Part shown: in pieces, positions 1-8,663 of the stretch | How the letters are laid out: the number at the start of each line of letters is the position of its first letter | Position numbering within the stretch: the first letter of the stretch is position 1 | Position numbers and translations under genes: made by a program | Notes under the pieces: model-generated | What the model saw: the letters and a program-made list of their open reading frames with translations, nothing else | The model's database searches: none | What the model was told of the DNA's origin: nothing | Assembly: GCA_947036815.1 (NCBI GenBank) | Contig: CAMQRS010000005.1 | Coordinates: 1 to 55,540, forward strand | Reading direction: 5' to 3' | DNA length: 55,540 bases | DNA from: an uncultured Erysipelotrichaceae bacterium | Lineage (GTDB): Bacteria > Bacillota_I > Bacilli_A > Erysipelotrichales > Erysipelotrichaceae

Positions 1-15
1 TCAAAATAAAAAGAT

Positions 16-35
16 GTTGGTGATTTCTCACCAAC
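16..35. terminator. Hairpin, terminator-like on the minus strand
   Basis: Perfect 8-bp stem GTTGGTGA/TCACCAAC with a 4-nt loop. Read on the minus strand it runs into a U-rich tail (complement of bases 1-15); on the plus strand no U tract follows. No minus-strand gene ends here, so its role is unclear. It may be part of a bidirectional end of the unit left of the window. Confidence 0.4.
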
Positions 36-63
36 ACCAGAAATTGTAGAACCCATATATGTT

Positions 64-95
64 AAGGACTTGATGAAACAAGTCCTTTTTTATTT
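64..95 (+). terminator. Rho-independent terminator of an upstream gene
   Basis: Nine-bp stem AAGGACTTG/CAAGTCCTT (64-72 with 79-87), loop ATGAAA, followed by TTTTATTT. It ends a plus-strand transcript that enters from outside the window, so purD must have its own promoter. Confidence 0.8.
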
Positions 96-209
96 GGAAT
101 CCACAGGGTATAGAGGAAACGAACAAGACATGAGTTGGATATGCGAAAGGATAGGAATGAAAGAAAATTTATTAAAACTAGAAAAATGTAAACTTTGTTA
201 CTAGTTTTA

Positions 210-238
210 TTGTATTGAATGAGTAAATAAAGTAAAAT
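210..238 (+). promoter_or_regulatory. Putative purDB promoter
   Basis: TTGTAT (210-215), 17 nt, TAAAAT (233-238). Transcription would start near 245, giving a leader of about 20 nt that carries an AGGAGG ribosome site (254-259) and leaves no room for a riboswitch. Called by eye only. Confidence 0.5.
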
Positions 239-264
239 AGTACTGTTAAAAATAGGAGGACTTT

Positions 265-1503
265 ATGAAAGTACTAGTTGTTGGTAAAGGTGGAAGAGAG
301 CATGCAATTGCATACGCTTCATATCATAGTGAAAGTGTAAGTAAAGTATATGCAGCTCCTGGAAGTTATGGAATGAGAGAACTGGCTGAATGTGTAGACA
401 TCGCAGCTAATGATATTGATGGATTAGTTTCATTTGCGAAACAGCATGACATAGATTTAACTATCGTGGGACCTGAAGATGTATTAGCAATAGGGATTGT
501 AGATGCATTTGAAAAAGAAGGCTTAAAAATATTTGGACCTACCAAAGCAGCAGCTAAAGTAGAATCAAGTAAAGATTTTGCGAAAAAAATGATGGCTAAA
601 TACAATATACCTACAGCAGCATATGCAACATTCAATACTTTTGAAGCAGCAAAAGCATATGTAGAAGAACAAGGTGCTCCTATTGTAATAAAAGAAGATG
701 GATTAAAAGCAGGTAAAGGAGTTACTGTAGCTTCAACAATTGAAGAAGCAATGGAAGCATTAACGATTGCCTTTGACATTGAAAACAATTCAGTAGTAAT
801 TGAAGAATGTTTATTTGGTTTTGAATTCTCATTGATGAGTTTCGTATGTGACGATATTGTCGTACCTATGGAAATTGCACAAGATCATAAATGTGCATAT
901 GATGGAGATACAGGTCCAAATACTGGGGGAATGGGTGTGTATTCACCAGTCAAAATGATTACACCAGCAATTATTGAAGAAGCAATGGAAAAAGTAATGA
1001 AACCAATGGCTAAAGCAATGATTGAAGAGGGAGTTCCTTTTACAGGATTCTTATATGGTGGATTAATGCTTACTGATACTGGTGTTAAAACAATTGAATT
1101 CAATGCCCGTTTTGGAGATCCTGAAGCAGAAGTTATTTTACCTAGATTAGAAAGTGATTTTGCACAAACAATAATCAAAGTAATGAATCATGAAGAAGTA
1201 AGTTTGAAATGGAATGATAAAGTAGCATTAGGTGTGGTTATGGCGAGTGAAAACTATCCTGCCTCATCAACTAAAGGGGCAATTATTAAAGGATTAGACG
1301 ATGTAGAAGGAAATGTATTCCACATGGGAACTGCATTCGTTGATAATGAAATAGTAACTGATGGTGGTCGTGTATTGATTGTAGTTAGTGAAGCTGATAC
1401 GATAGAAGAAGCATATGAAAAAGCATACGCAGACATTAAAAAAGTAAATTGTGATAAATTATTTTATCGTAATGATATTGGTAAGAAAGACATGAAGGGG
1501 TAA
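265..1503 (+). CDS. purD: Phosphoribosylamine-glycine ligase (GAR synthetase)
   Basis: ATP-grasp enzyme of cytoplasmic de novo purine synthesis: phosphoribosylamine + glycine + ATP to glycinamide ribonucleotide. The 412-aa length fits bacterial PurD. It opens with [15 protein letters not shown], the typical nucleotide-fold start, and contains [14 protein letters not shown], the ATP-grasp stretch [12 protein letters not shown], the TGGMGVYSP loop and [18 protein letters not shown] near residue 290. The start has an AGGAGG site 5 nt upstream. purB follows after 4 nt, so the two form an operon separate from the main pur operon some 30 kb downstream. The family assignment is certain. Confidence 0.97.
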   Translation: MKVLVVGKGGREHAIAYASYHSESVSKVYAAPGSYGMRELAECVDIAANDIDGLVSFAKQHDIDLTIVGPEDVLAIGIVDAFEKEGLKIFGPTKAAAKVESSKDFAKKMMAKYNIPTAAYATFNTFEAAKAYVEEQGAPIVIKEDGLKAGKGVTVASTIEEAMEALTIAFDIENNSVVIEECLFGFEFSLMSFVCDDIVVPMEIAQDHKCAYDGDTGPNTGGMGVYSPVKMITPAIIEEAMEKVMKPMAKAMIEEGVPFTGFLYGGLMLTDTGVKTIEFNARFGDPEAEVILPRLESDFAQTIIKVMNHEEVSLKWNDKVALGVVMASENYPASSTKGAIIKGLDDVEGNVFHMGTAFVDNEIVTDGGRVLIVVSEADTIEEAYEKAYADIKKVNCDKLFYRNDIGKKDMKG

Positions 1504-1507
1504 AACA

Positions 1508-2803
1508 ATGTTAAATCGTTATTCAAGAGAAGAGATGCGTAATATTTGGAGTGAACAATCTAAATTTGAAGCATGGTTAAAAGTAGAAATATTAGCTTGT
1601 GAGGCTTGGAGTAGTTTAGGAGAGATACCAAAAGCAGACGTTGATAAATTATGGGCAAATGCATCATTTGATATCGATCGTATTTATGAAATTGAACAAG
1701 AAACTAGACATGATGTAGTAGCATTTACTCGTGCAGTAAGTGAAACATTAGGTGAAGAAAAGAAATGGATTCACTATGGATTAACAAGTACAGATGTAGT
1801 AGATACTGCGTATGGATATTTATATAAACAAGCAAATGTTATTTTATTAAAAGACTTAGAAACGTTTATTGAAACATTAAGAACACAAGCAATTAAATAT
1901 AAAGATGTTCCTTGTATGGGAAGAACACATGGAGTACACGCTGAAATTACTGCGTTTGGATTAAAATTTGCATTATGGTATGCAGAAATGCAACGTAACT
2001 TAACGCGTTTCAAAGCGGCATCTCAAGGGGTTGAAGCTGGTAAAATTAGTGGAGCAGTAGGAACATTTGCGAATACACCTCCCGAAGTACAGGACTATGT
2101 ATGTGAAAAATTAGGAATTGAATCTAGTTTAATTTCTACACAAACATTACAAAGAGATCGTCATGCAGAATACTATGCAATATTAGCATTAATTGCGACT
2201 TCATTAGAAAAAATGGCAACAGAAGTAAGACACTTACAAAGAACAGAAGTTCGTGAAGCGGAAGAGTTCTTCCGTAAAGGACAAAAGGGAAGTAGTGCAA
2301 TGCCTCATAAACGTAATCCTATCGGAAGTGAAAACATTTGTGGATGTGCAAGAGTTATTCGTGGACATATGTTAACAGCGTTTGAAGATGTACCATTATG
2401 GCATGAAAGAGATATTTCTCACTCTGCTGCAGAGCGTTTAATTGCTCCAGATGCAACAGCTTTATTAGATTACATGTTAGTAAGATTCAATAATATCTTA
2501 GCTAACTTAACAGTATTTGAAGACAATATGTTAGCTAATATTAATAAAACGTATGGGGTTATCTTTTCACAACGTTTCATGTTGAAACTAGTGGAAAAAG
2601 GTTGGTCAAGAGAACAAGCGTACGATACAGTACAACCAAATGCGATTAAATCATGGGAAGAAAAAATTGAATTTAAAGAGTTAATGATGTCAGATCTAAA
2701 AGTGACAGCAACGTTAACAAATGAAGAAATTGAAGATTGTTTCGATCCTACATATCAAATTAGAAATGTAGATGTTATTTTCAAAAGAGTAGGTTTACTA
2801 TAA
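1508..2803 (+). CDS. purB: Adenylosuccinate lyase
   Basis: Fumarase/aspartase-superfamily lyase that acts twice: SAICAR to AICAR plus fumarate in IMP synthesis, and adenylosuccinate to AMP plus fumarate. The 431-aa length is normal. The diagnostic signature [17 protein letters not shown] lies near residue 260, its serine being the mobile catalytic residue; GRTHGVHAE near residue 138 and [10 protein letters not shown] near residue 91 are the other conserved active-site strands. It is translated right behind purD (4-nt gap, GAAGGGG site inside the purD end) and closed by a strong hairpin at 2808-2844. Confidence 0.97.
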   Translation: MLNRYSREEMRNIWSEQSKFEAWLKVEILACEAWSSLGEIPKADVDKLWANASFDIDRIYEIEQETRHDVVAFTRAVSETLGEEKKWIHYGLTSTDVVDTAYGYLYKQANVILLKDLETFIETLRTQAIKYKDVPCMGRTHGVHAEITAFGLKFALWYAEMQRNLTRFKAASQGVEAGKISGAVGTFANTPPEVQDYVCEKLGIESSLISTQTLQRDRHAEYYAILALIATSLEKMATEVRHLQRTEVREAEEFFRKGQKGSSAMPHKRNPIGSENICGCARVIRGHMLTAFEDVPLWHERDISHSAAERLIAPDATALLDYMLVRFNNILANLTVFEDNMLANINKTYGVIFSQRFMLKLVEKGWSREQAYDTVQPNAIKSWEEKIEFKELMMSDLKVTATLTNEEIEDCFDPTYQIRNVDVIFKRVGLL

Positions 2804-2807
2804 AATA

Positions 2808-2844
2808 AAAAGATGCAGGTTGAACATTTCAACCTGCATCTTTT
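2808..2844. terminator. Bidirectional terminator between purB and the AraC gene
   Basis: Perfect 17-bp inverted repeat (2808-2824 with 2828-2844, 3-nt loop CAT) flanked by A4 on the left and T4 on the right. It can therefore end both purB (plus) and the convergent regulator gene (minus). Confidence 0.85.
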
Positions 2845-2849
2845 ACTTT

Positions 2850-3701
2850 CTAGTCATTAATTTTATTGTGTTTCTCCATGATTTTTCGATATTGATTGGG
2901 TGTCATATTCATTTCTTTTTTGAATATTTGAGAGAAATAAGATTGTGATGAGAATCCGGAAATTTCTGCCACTTTAGAAACAGAATAATTTGTAGTTTCT
3001 AATAATTTTTTAGCTTCGTGTATACGTCTTTCAATTAAGTAATTGATGGGTGATAATCCCTTGTATTTTTTGAATACATGAACAATATAATATTTATTTA
3101 AGTACGTAAGGTTACTTAACTTTTGAAGTGTAATATCTTCAGAAAAATGCTCGTTTATGTATTGTTCAATGAAGCGACACTCTTTGTTTACTTTTGTTGT
3201 TGGCTTAATTAAAATATTGTTTTTTGTACGACGTACAATATTTAAAATTAGTATTTCTAAAAGATTTTGAGATATAATTCCAAAGTTCTCATCTTCATTT
3301 TTAATCTCTTCTACAAGTGTACGTAAATAAAATAAAACTTCGTGTTTATAATTGTAGTAGTTATGAATACTGTAATCATAAAAACCAGTTCCATCGTCAC
3401 TTAAAAATTGTAATCCACTAATTCCCAAAACAATGTATTCTAGCGGTGTATCAGGATTACTAATTTCAGTATGAGAAACATTAGGGTTTACAACAATAAG
3501 GTCATCTTCCTTTACAGGGAATTGTTCGTTTTCTACTAAAAAACTTCCTTTTCCTCTAATTACATAAAATAGTTCTGTAAAATGATGAGTATGTTTGATA
3601 CTATGCCAATCAACATCATATTTTGCTTGTGTTATATATAACAGTTGAACATTCATTTTTTCTAATTTCTGATCTTTTATATCGTAGCGCTTATTACTCA
3701 T
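2850..3701 (-). CDS. AraC/XylS-family transcriptional regulator
   Basis: Predicted sugar-responsive DNA-binding regulator of 283 aa. The N-terminal half is cupin-like (HHFTELFYVIRGKGSFLVEN, then the pattern VVNPNVSHTE), the usual effector domain. The C-terminal ~100 residues hold the two helix-turn-helix units: DITLQKLSNLTYLNKYYIVHV, then VSKVAEISGFSSQSYFSQIF with the classic ending MTPNQYRK. Start: the ATG at 3701 has TTTGGAGG at good spacing, whereas the open frame continues 27 codons upstream without a ribosome site. It is divergent from the GH112 phosphorylase gene, so local control of the sugar island is the natural inference. Effector unknown. Confidence 0.92.
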   Translation of the reverse strand: MSNKRYDIKDQKLEKMNVQLLYITQAKYDVDWHSIKHTHHFTELFYVIRGKGSFLVENEQFPVKEDDLIVVNPNVSHTEISNPDTPLEYIVLGISGLQFLSDDGTGFYDYSIHNYYNYKHEVLFYLRTLVEEIKNEDENFGIISQNLLEILILNIVRRTKNNILIKPTTKVNKECRFIEQYINEHFSEDITLQKLSNLTYLNKYYIVHVFKKYKGLSPINYLIERRIHEAKKLLETTNYSVSKVAEISGFSSQSYFSQIFKKEMNMTPNQYRKIMEKHNKIND

Positions 3702-3777
3702 AAAAACCTCCAAAGTTCCATTGAAATTCATGGAAAATATATTTAATAATTCTATTATATTGTAAAAAACAGAAATG

Positions 3778-3795
3778 AGCAATATATATAAAAAA
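3778..3795 (+). repeat. 18-bp direct repeat, copy 1 (AraC/lnpA intergenic)
   Basis: AGCAATATATATAAAAAA. The identical 18-mer recurs at 6203-6220 in front of the binding-protein gene. This copy lies about 77 bp upstream of the AraC start codon and about 98 bp upstream of the lnpA -35 box, followed by a (TA)n tract to about 3817. Candidate shared regulator site. Low complexity makes chance identity possible. Confidence 0.45.
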
Positions 3796-3892
3796 ACTTT
3801 TATATATATATATATACTATGTTTTATTACACTTATTTTTGATATCTTTTATATATGTTGTTTTCTACTTGGTCTCCTATAAAATAGTAATA

Positions 3893-3921
3893 TTGACAGT
3901 CTAATTTTGAATTTGTATTAT
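3893..3921 (+). promoter_or_regulatory. lnpA promoter
   Basis: TTGACA (3893-3898), exactly 17 nt, TATTAT (3916-3921). The start site would be near 3928, which rules out the in-frame ATG at 3920 and supports initiation at 3956. Confidence 0.75.
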
Positions 3922-3955
3922 GGAGTCATATGAGAACAGAAAAAGGAGAATTGAC

Positions 3956-6121
3956 ATGGAAAAAAAACGTGGACGTGTAACCGTTCCAACAGATGCCGAT
4001 GTTATTGAAGATACATTACGTATCATAGAAACTTGGGGTGCAGATGCCATTCGTGATTGTGATGGAACAGTAATGCCGGAGCAGTTTAAAGATTTAGATG
4101 TGAAAAAGTATGCAACTTATTACACAACTCGTAAAGATAATGAATGGGCAATAAAAAATCCTGATGAAATACAACAAATGTATTTAATGAGTGAATTTAT
4201 CTGTGCAAATAGCGAAACGGTTCGAATTAAAATTATGGAACATTATTATAAAGATCAATTAAAGCCAAATACCATTCACGACATTAAGCGTTGGTGGGAA
4301 GTTATGGATCGTACTACTGGCGAAGTAGTTAGTTGCGATGCATGGTCATATGATGAAGAAACATGTGAAGTAATCATAGAAAATGCTATTTTATTTCATA
4401 GCTACACAGTAAGCTTTTTAGCGTTTGTTGTATGGGATCCAGTACATATGTATAATTCTCTAACAAATGGTTGGGAAGGAGAAGAACATCAAATGACATA
4501 TGATGTTCGTTTACCTAAAACACAAGAGTATGTATTGAAAAAATTAGAGCGTTGGATGAAAGAACATCCAGAAACTGATGTAATTCGGTATACGACATTC
4601 TTCCATCAGTTTACATTGATGTTTGATGAATACGCACGTGAAAAATTTGTTGATTGGTTTGGGTATAGTGCAAGTGTAAGTCCATATATTCTTAAAAAAT
4701 TTGAAGCAGAGGTGGGATATACATTCCGTCCTGAATTTATCATTAATCAAGGATATCATAATACAACATTCTGTGTGCCAACAAAAGAATATAAAGATTT
4801 TATTGATTTTCAACAACGTGAAGTTGCTGAGTTAATAAAAAAATTCGTAACGTTAACACACGAAGGTGGAAAAGAAGTCATGATGTTTTTAGGTGACCAC
4901 TGGATTGGAACAGAGCCGTTTGGAAAATACTTTAAGGACTTGAATATTGATTCAGTAGTTGGTTCAGTTGGTAATGGAACAACACTACGTTTAATTTCCG
5001 ATATTCCAGGAGTTAAATATACAGAGGGAAGATTCTTACCATACTTTTTCCCTGATACTTTTTATGAAGGTGGAAACCCAATTAAAGAAGCGAAGGAAAA
5101 CTGGGTTACGGCAAGGAGAGCAATCTTGCGTAAACCTGTAGATCGTATTGGTTATGGAGGGTATTTAAAACTAGCATTACAATTCCCTGATTTTATTGAT
5201 TATGTAACTTCGGTTTGTGGTGAATTTAGAGAACTTTATGATAATGTTAATGGGTTACAACCGTTGGTGATGCCATTCAAAGTAACAGTATTAAATTGCT
5301 GGGGTGAAGTACGTAGTTGGGGAAGTCATATGAGTGCTCATGCCCTATCATACAAAGAATACTATTCTTATTCAGGTGTTTTAGAATCATTAAGTGGAAT
5401 GCCTTTTGATGTTAATTTTATGAGTTTTGATGATATATTAAATGATTCAAGTTGTTTAGATGATGCTGGAGTAATTATTAATGTTGGAGAAGCATATGAT
5501 GCATTTAGTGGTGGAGAATATTGGAGTGATCCACGAATTGTTTGTGCCCTTCGTAAGTTCATCTATGAAGGTGGAGGATTTATTGGAATTGGAGAACCAA
5601 GTGCCTACCAAAAAGAAGGTAAGTATTTCCAATTATATGATGTTTTAGGAGTGGATAAAGAATTGGGATTCTCATTATCAACGGATAAATATAACTGGGA
5701 TGAAAAACCTCACTTTATAAGTGAACAATTATCTCAAGATGCTAGTTTTGGTGAAGAAATGAAAAATATTTATGCATTGCGAAATACGCAGGTAGTACGA
5801 TTAACAAATAAAACTGTAAATGCTGCAGTGAATACGTATGGTAAAGGACATAGTGTTTATTTATCAGGATTACCGTTCAGTTTCGAGAATTCACGTTTAC
5901 TATACCGCAGTTTATATTATGCAGCAGGTAAGCAAGATGAAATTAAAAAATGGTATGCTGACAACTATAATGTAGAAGTAAATGTATACCCTAGTACGAA
6001 TAGTTTCTGTGTTGTAAATAATACATATATGCCACAAGAATCTATTGTATACAAAGGGGATGGAACAGAATTCAAGGTGATATTAAAAGAATCTGAAATA
6101 AAATGGTTCAATATTTCTTAA
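3956..6121 (+). CDS. lnpA: GH112 phosphorylase (1,3-beta-galactosyl-N-acetylhexosamine phosphorylase family)
   Basis: Inverting phosphorylase of glycoside hydrolase family 112. It splits galacto-N-biose/lacto-N-biose (mucin or milk-glycan disaccharides) with phosphate to alpha-galactose 1-phosphate and GalNAc/GlcNAc; some members prefer galactosyl-1,4-rhamnose. The 721-aa length is typical. No signal peptide, so it acts in the cytoplasm on imported disaccharide. GDHWIGTEPFG places Asp314 where the family's catalytic acid (Asp313 in the bifidobacterial enzyme) is expected. An N-terminal TIM barrel is followed by a glutaminase-like central domain (GEVRSWGSHMSAHAL, GGGFIGIGEPSAYQ). The ATG at 3956 has AAGGAGA and fits the promoter. 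The exact disaccharide cannot be read from sequence. The ABC importer follows downstream. Confidence 0.93.
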   Translation: MEKKRGRVTVPTDADVIEDTLRIIETWGADAIRDCDGTVMPEQFKDLDVKKYATYYTTRKDNEWAIKNPDEIQQMYLMSEFICANSETVRIKIMEHYYKDQLKPNTIHDIKRWWEVMDRTTGEVVSCDAWSYDEETCEVIIENAILFHSYTVSFLAFVVWDPVHMYNSLTNGWEGEEHQMTYDVRLPKTQEYVLKKLERWMKEHPETDVIRYTTFFHQFTLMFDEYAREKFVDWFGYSASVSPYILKKFEAEVGYTFRPEFIINQGYHNTTFCVPTKEYKDFIDFQQREVAELIKKFVTLTHEGGKEVMMFLGDHWIGTEPFGKYFKDLNIDSVVGSVGNGTTLRLISDIPGVKYTEGRFLPYFFPDTFYEGGNPIKEAKENWVTARRAILRKPVDRIGYGGYLKLALQFPDFIDYVTSVCGEFRELYDNVNGLQPLVMPFKVTVLNCWGEVRSWGSHMSAHALSYKEYYSYSGVLESLSGMPFDVNFMSFDDILNDSSCLDDAGVIINVGEAYDAFSGGEYWSDPRIVCALRKFIYEGGGFIGIGEPSAYQKEGKYFQLYDVLGVDKELGFSLSTDKYNWDEKPHFISEQLSQDASFGEEMKNIYALRNTQVVRLTNKTVNAAVNTYGKGHSVYLSGLPFSFENSRLLYRSLYYAAGKQDEIKKWYADNYNVEVNVYPSTNSFCVVNNTYMPQESIVYKGDGTEFKVILKESEIKWFNIS

Positions 6122-6202
6122 GAATGTAAATTTATGGTAATTCAATGAAATCAAAAATAATTTTTATTTCATAAGTATAAGATATTGTGTAAATATAATA
6201 TT

Positions 6203-6220
6203 AGCAATATATATAAAAAA
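6203..6220 (+). repeat. 18-bp direct repeat, copy 2 (before ABC importer)
   Basis: Exact copy of 3778-3795, about 100 bp upstream of the binding-protein start codon and just after a TATAAT (6194-6199). Its presence before both sugar-island units suggests co-regulation, probably by the AraC protein (inference). Confidence 0.45.
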
Positions 6221-6239
6221 TAAGACAAGATATGTATTG

Positions 6240-6253
6240 TGTAAGCGCTAGCA
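6240..6253 (+). promoter_or_regulatory. cre-like site (CcpA) before the sugar ABC operon
   Basis: TGTAAGCGCTAGCA matches the Gram-positive catabolite-responsive element pattern TGWAARCGYTWNCW at every position. It overlaps a weak possible promoter (TTGTGT 6237-6242, 17 nt, TAAGAT 6260-6265), where bound CcpA would repress. This implies glucose repression of the importer. Confidence 0.7.
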
Positions 6254-6302
6254 TTTGGATAAGATATGAGGGTAGAGATACTAACGAGGAGGAATAAAGA
6301 CT

Positions 6303-7676
6303 ATGAAAAAGTTATTATCAGTTTGTATGGTCGGACTAATGACACTATCATTAGCTGCATGCGGTAGCGGTGACAGTGGGTCAGATGAAAAAGTTTTAAA
6401 AATTTCAGGATTAGATGGGGGATACGGAACTAAGGGATGGGAAGAGGTTGTAAAAGTATTTGAAGAACAAAATGATGTTAAAGTAGAGTTAACATTAGAA
6501 AAAAATATTTCTGAAACGTTACGTCCAGTATTAACTTCAGGACAAGATGTACCGGATTTAGTATACTTATCATTAGGGGCAGAAGGTAGATTAACAGATA
6601 CAATGGTAGCTGAAAAACAAATAGCTGATATTTCTGATGTATTAGAAATGACAGTACCTGGAGAAGACGTAACAGTAGAAGAAAAAATTCTTCCAGGATT
6701 TACTGAAGCATTAACTTCAAGTCCTTATGGAGATGGTAATATGTACTTAGCACCTATTAACTATGGACCATGTGGATTATTCTTTAATGCAGGTTTATTC
6801 GAAGAAAAAGGTTGGGAAGTACCAACGACTTGGGATGAAATGTGGGAATTAGGAGACAAAGCAAAAGCAGAAGGAATCGCGTTATTCACGTATCCAACAA
6901 CTGGTTACTTTGATGCATTCTTCTCAGCATTATTAAATGTTACCGCAGGATCAGAAACATATACTGAATTAATGAACTATGACACAGAAGCTTGGGAAAG
7001 CGATGAAGTTAAACAAGCGTTTGAAATCGTTTCTAAATTAGCAACATATACAGAAGAAAATACAGTAGCTAATGCGAACAAAGAATCATTTACTAAAAAC
7101 CAACAATTAATTTTAGATAATGAAGCTTTATTTATTCCAAATGGAACTTGGTTACCAGGTGAAATGGCAGATGCTCCAAAAGTTGAAGGATTCGAATGGG
7201 GATTCACTGCATTACCTAAAGTAGGAGCTGAAGGAGATGCTTACTCAACAGCGTTTGTTGAACAAGTGTATATTCCTAGCGATGCAGAAAACCAAGAGTT
7301 AGCTAAAGAATTTATTGCATTTATGTATAGTGATGAAGCAGCTAGTTTATTCTACAAATATGGTGCTCCAAAAACGGATGCAGATAATAATATAATTGAA
7401 GATGAATACAATCCTGGAGCAGTTATGCCTATTACTACTGCATCAACAAAAATTATGAGTGAAGGCGATGCTAATATCTTATTCTACTCTGTATACGATA
7501 ATGGAGCAAAATCTAACCCAGTTGGATTTGTGTTCAAAGATACAGTTGAAGGTGTTGATTTAACAAGTGCTGAAGGAATTTTATATGGAACTGTTAACGA
7601 AGTTGTTAATGGAACTAAAACTGTTGCAGAATGGCATGCAAGTGTTATTGAAGCGGTAAAAAAATATAACGATTAA
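6303..7676 (+). CDS. ABC transporter sugar-binding lipoprotein
   Basis: Extracellular solute-binding protein of the carbohydrate (family 1) type, 457 aa. A lipoprotein signal peptide MKKLLSVCMVGLMTLSLAAC ends at Cys20, the predicted acylation site, so the protein is tethered outside the membrane. KISGLDGGYGTKGWEEVVKVF begins the mature ligand-binding fold; GWEVPTTWDEMWELGDKA and NGTWLPGEM are typical of sugar-binding members. It is first in the importer operon with a GAGGAGG site. Gene order with the GH112 enzyme makes galacto-/lacto-N-biose or a related disaccharide the likely ligand (inference). Confidence 0.93.
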   Translation: MKKLLSVCMVGLMTLSLAACGSGDSGSDEKVLKISGLDGGYGTKGWEEVVKVFEEQNDVKVELTLEKNISETLRPVLTSGQDVPDLVYLSLGAEGRLTDTMVAEKQIADISDVLEMTVPGEDVTVEEKILPGFTEALTSSPYGDGNMYLAPINYGPCGLFFNAGLFEEKGWEVPTTWDEMWELGDKAKAEGIALFTYPTTGYFDAFFSALLNVTAGSETYTELMNYDTEAWESDEVKQAFEIVSKLATYTEENTVANANKESFTKNQQLILDNEALFIPNGTWLPGEMADAPKVEGFEWGFTALPKVGAEGDAYSTAFVEQVYIPSDAENQELAKEFIAFMYSDEAASLFYKYGAPKTDADNNIIEDEYNPGAVMPITTASTKIMSEGDANILFYSVYDNGAKSNPVGFVFKDTVEGVDLTSAEGILYGTVNEVVNGTKTVAEWHASVIEAVKKYND

Positions 7677-7710
7677 TTAAATATAAGTTATAATTAAATA
7701 TGTATTATTG

Positions 7711-7736
7711 ATAGCGGTGTTATACACCGCTATTTT
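7711..7736 (+). terminator. Intercistronic hairpin after the binding-protein gene
   Basis: Ten-bp perfect stem ATAGCGGTGT/ACACCGCTAT with a 3-nt loop and only a short TTT tail. Such hairpins usually let the binding protein be made in excess over the permeases by partial termination or mRNA protection. Confidence 0.6.
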
Positions 7737-7758
7737 AGAGAAAAAAAGGGGTCAAGTT

Positions 7759-8652
7759 ATGAACAAAAAGAAAGAAAAAAGAAGGTTTATTGCTGTTTGT
7801 TTAGCTCCTGCAATCATTTTATTTACAGTTTTTATGATTATTCCAACGCTTAATGTATTTTGGATGTCAACTTTAAAATGGGGTGGGTTATCTGCAAATA
7901 AAGAGTTTGTAGGTCTAAATAATTTTAAAATTCTTTTTGAAGACATGAATTTCATTCAGGCACTTCAAAATACAATCTTCTTAATTGTAGTAGTAACGAT
8001 AGTTACAATGGTATTTTCGATATTGTTTGCAAGTATACTTGTAAGAGAAAAAGTTAAAGGACAAAACTTTTTTAGAATAATATTCTATATTCCTAATATT
8101 TTATCTGTAGTAGTAATTGCATCAATATTCACTGCTATTTACGATCCTTCAACAAATGGGCTTTTAAATAGTATAGAATCACTATTTCGTCCCGAGACAT
8201 GGGAAACGACAAAATATTTAGGAGATCCAAATATTATGTTATACGCTATATCGGGAGCGATGATATGGCAGGCAATAGGATACTACATGGTAATGTATAT
8301 GGCTAGTATGAGTTCTATTCCTGAGCATCTATATGAGGCTGCATCTCTTGAAGGAGCAGGGAAAATCAAACAATTCTTTTCTATCACATTACCACTTATT
8401 TGGTCGAATATAAGAACTACATTAACATTCTTTATTATTAGTTGTATCAATTTAAGTTTCCTTTTTGTTAAAGTATTTGGTTCAGGTCCAGGTGGCGTAA
8501 GTGAAACAGTACTTAGTTACATGTATAAACAAGCATATTCAAATGCATCTTATGGTTATGGTATGGCCATTGGTGTAATTATCTTCTTATTCTCTTTTGT
8601 TTTAAGTGCACTTGTAAGTAAAGCAACAGAGAGAGAACCGTTAGAATTTTAG
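7759..8652 (+). CDS. Sugar ABC transporter permease 1 (MalF/UgpA type)
   Basis: Inner-membrane component of the importer, 297 aa with about six hydrophobic segments; the first is FIAVCLAPAIILFTVFMII. The cytoplasmic coupling loop EAASLEGAGKIKQFFSITLPL near residue 212 is the EAA motif that docks on the ATPase. The ATG at 7759 is chosen because AAAAGGGG precedes it; an upstream in-frame start at 7708 lies inside the intercistronic hairpin. Permease 2 follows after 11 nt. Confidence 0.93.
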   Translation: MNKKKEKRRFIAVCLAPAIILFTVFMIIPTLNVFWMSTLKWGGLSANKEFVGLNNFKILFEDMNFIQALQNTIFLIVVVTIVTMVFSILFASILVREKVKGQNFFRIIFYIPNILSVVVIASIFTAIYDPSTNGLLNSIESLFRPETWETTKYLGDPNIMLYAISGAMIWQAIGYYMVMYMASMSSIPEHLYEAASLEGAGKIKQFFSITLPLIWSNIRTTLTFFIISCINLSFLFVKVFGSGPGGVSETVLSYMYKQAYSNASYGYGMAIGVIIFLFSFVLSALVSKATEREPLEF

Positions 8653-8663
8653 GGGGAAAGCAA

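Noticed and set aside
130-204. 24-codon ATG frame before purD
   Set aside because: No ribosome site, lies before the proposed purD promoter and ends inside it; composition looks random.
3704-3782. Longer AraC start at 3782
   Set aside because: TTTGGAGG sits just before the ATG at 3701, and the extra 27 residues have no AraC-like content.
3920-3955. Upstream in-frame start for the GH112 gene
   Set aside because: It overlaps the -10 box of a near-perfect promoter and has no ribosome site; the ATG at 3956 has AAGGAGA.
6144-6171. AT-only hairpin after lnpA as terminator
   Set aside because: The arms ATGAAAT/ATTTCAT and AAAAAT/ATTTTT are weak and no U-run follows a stable stem.
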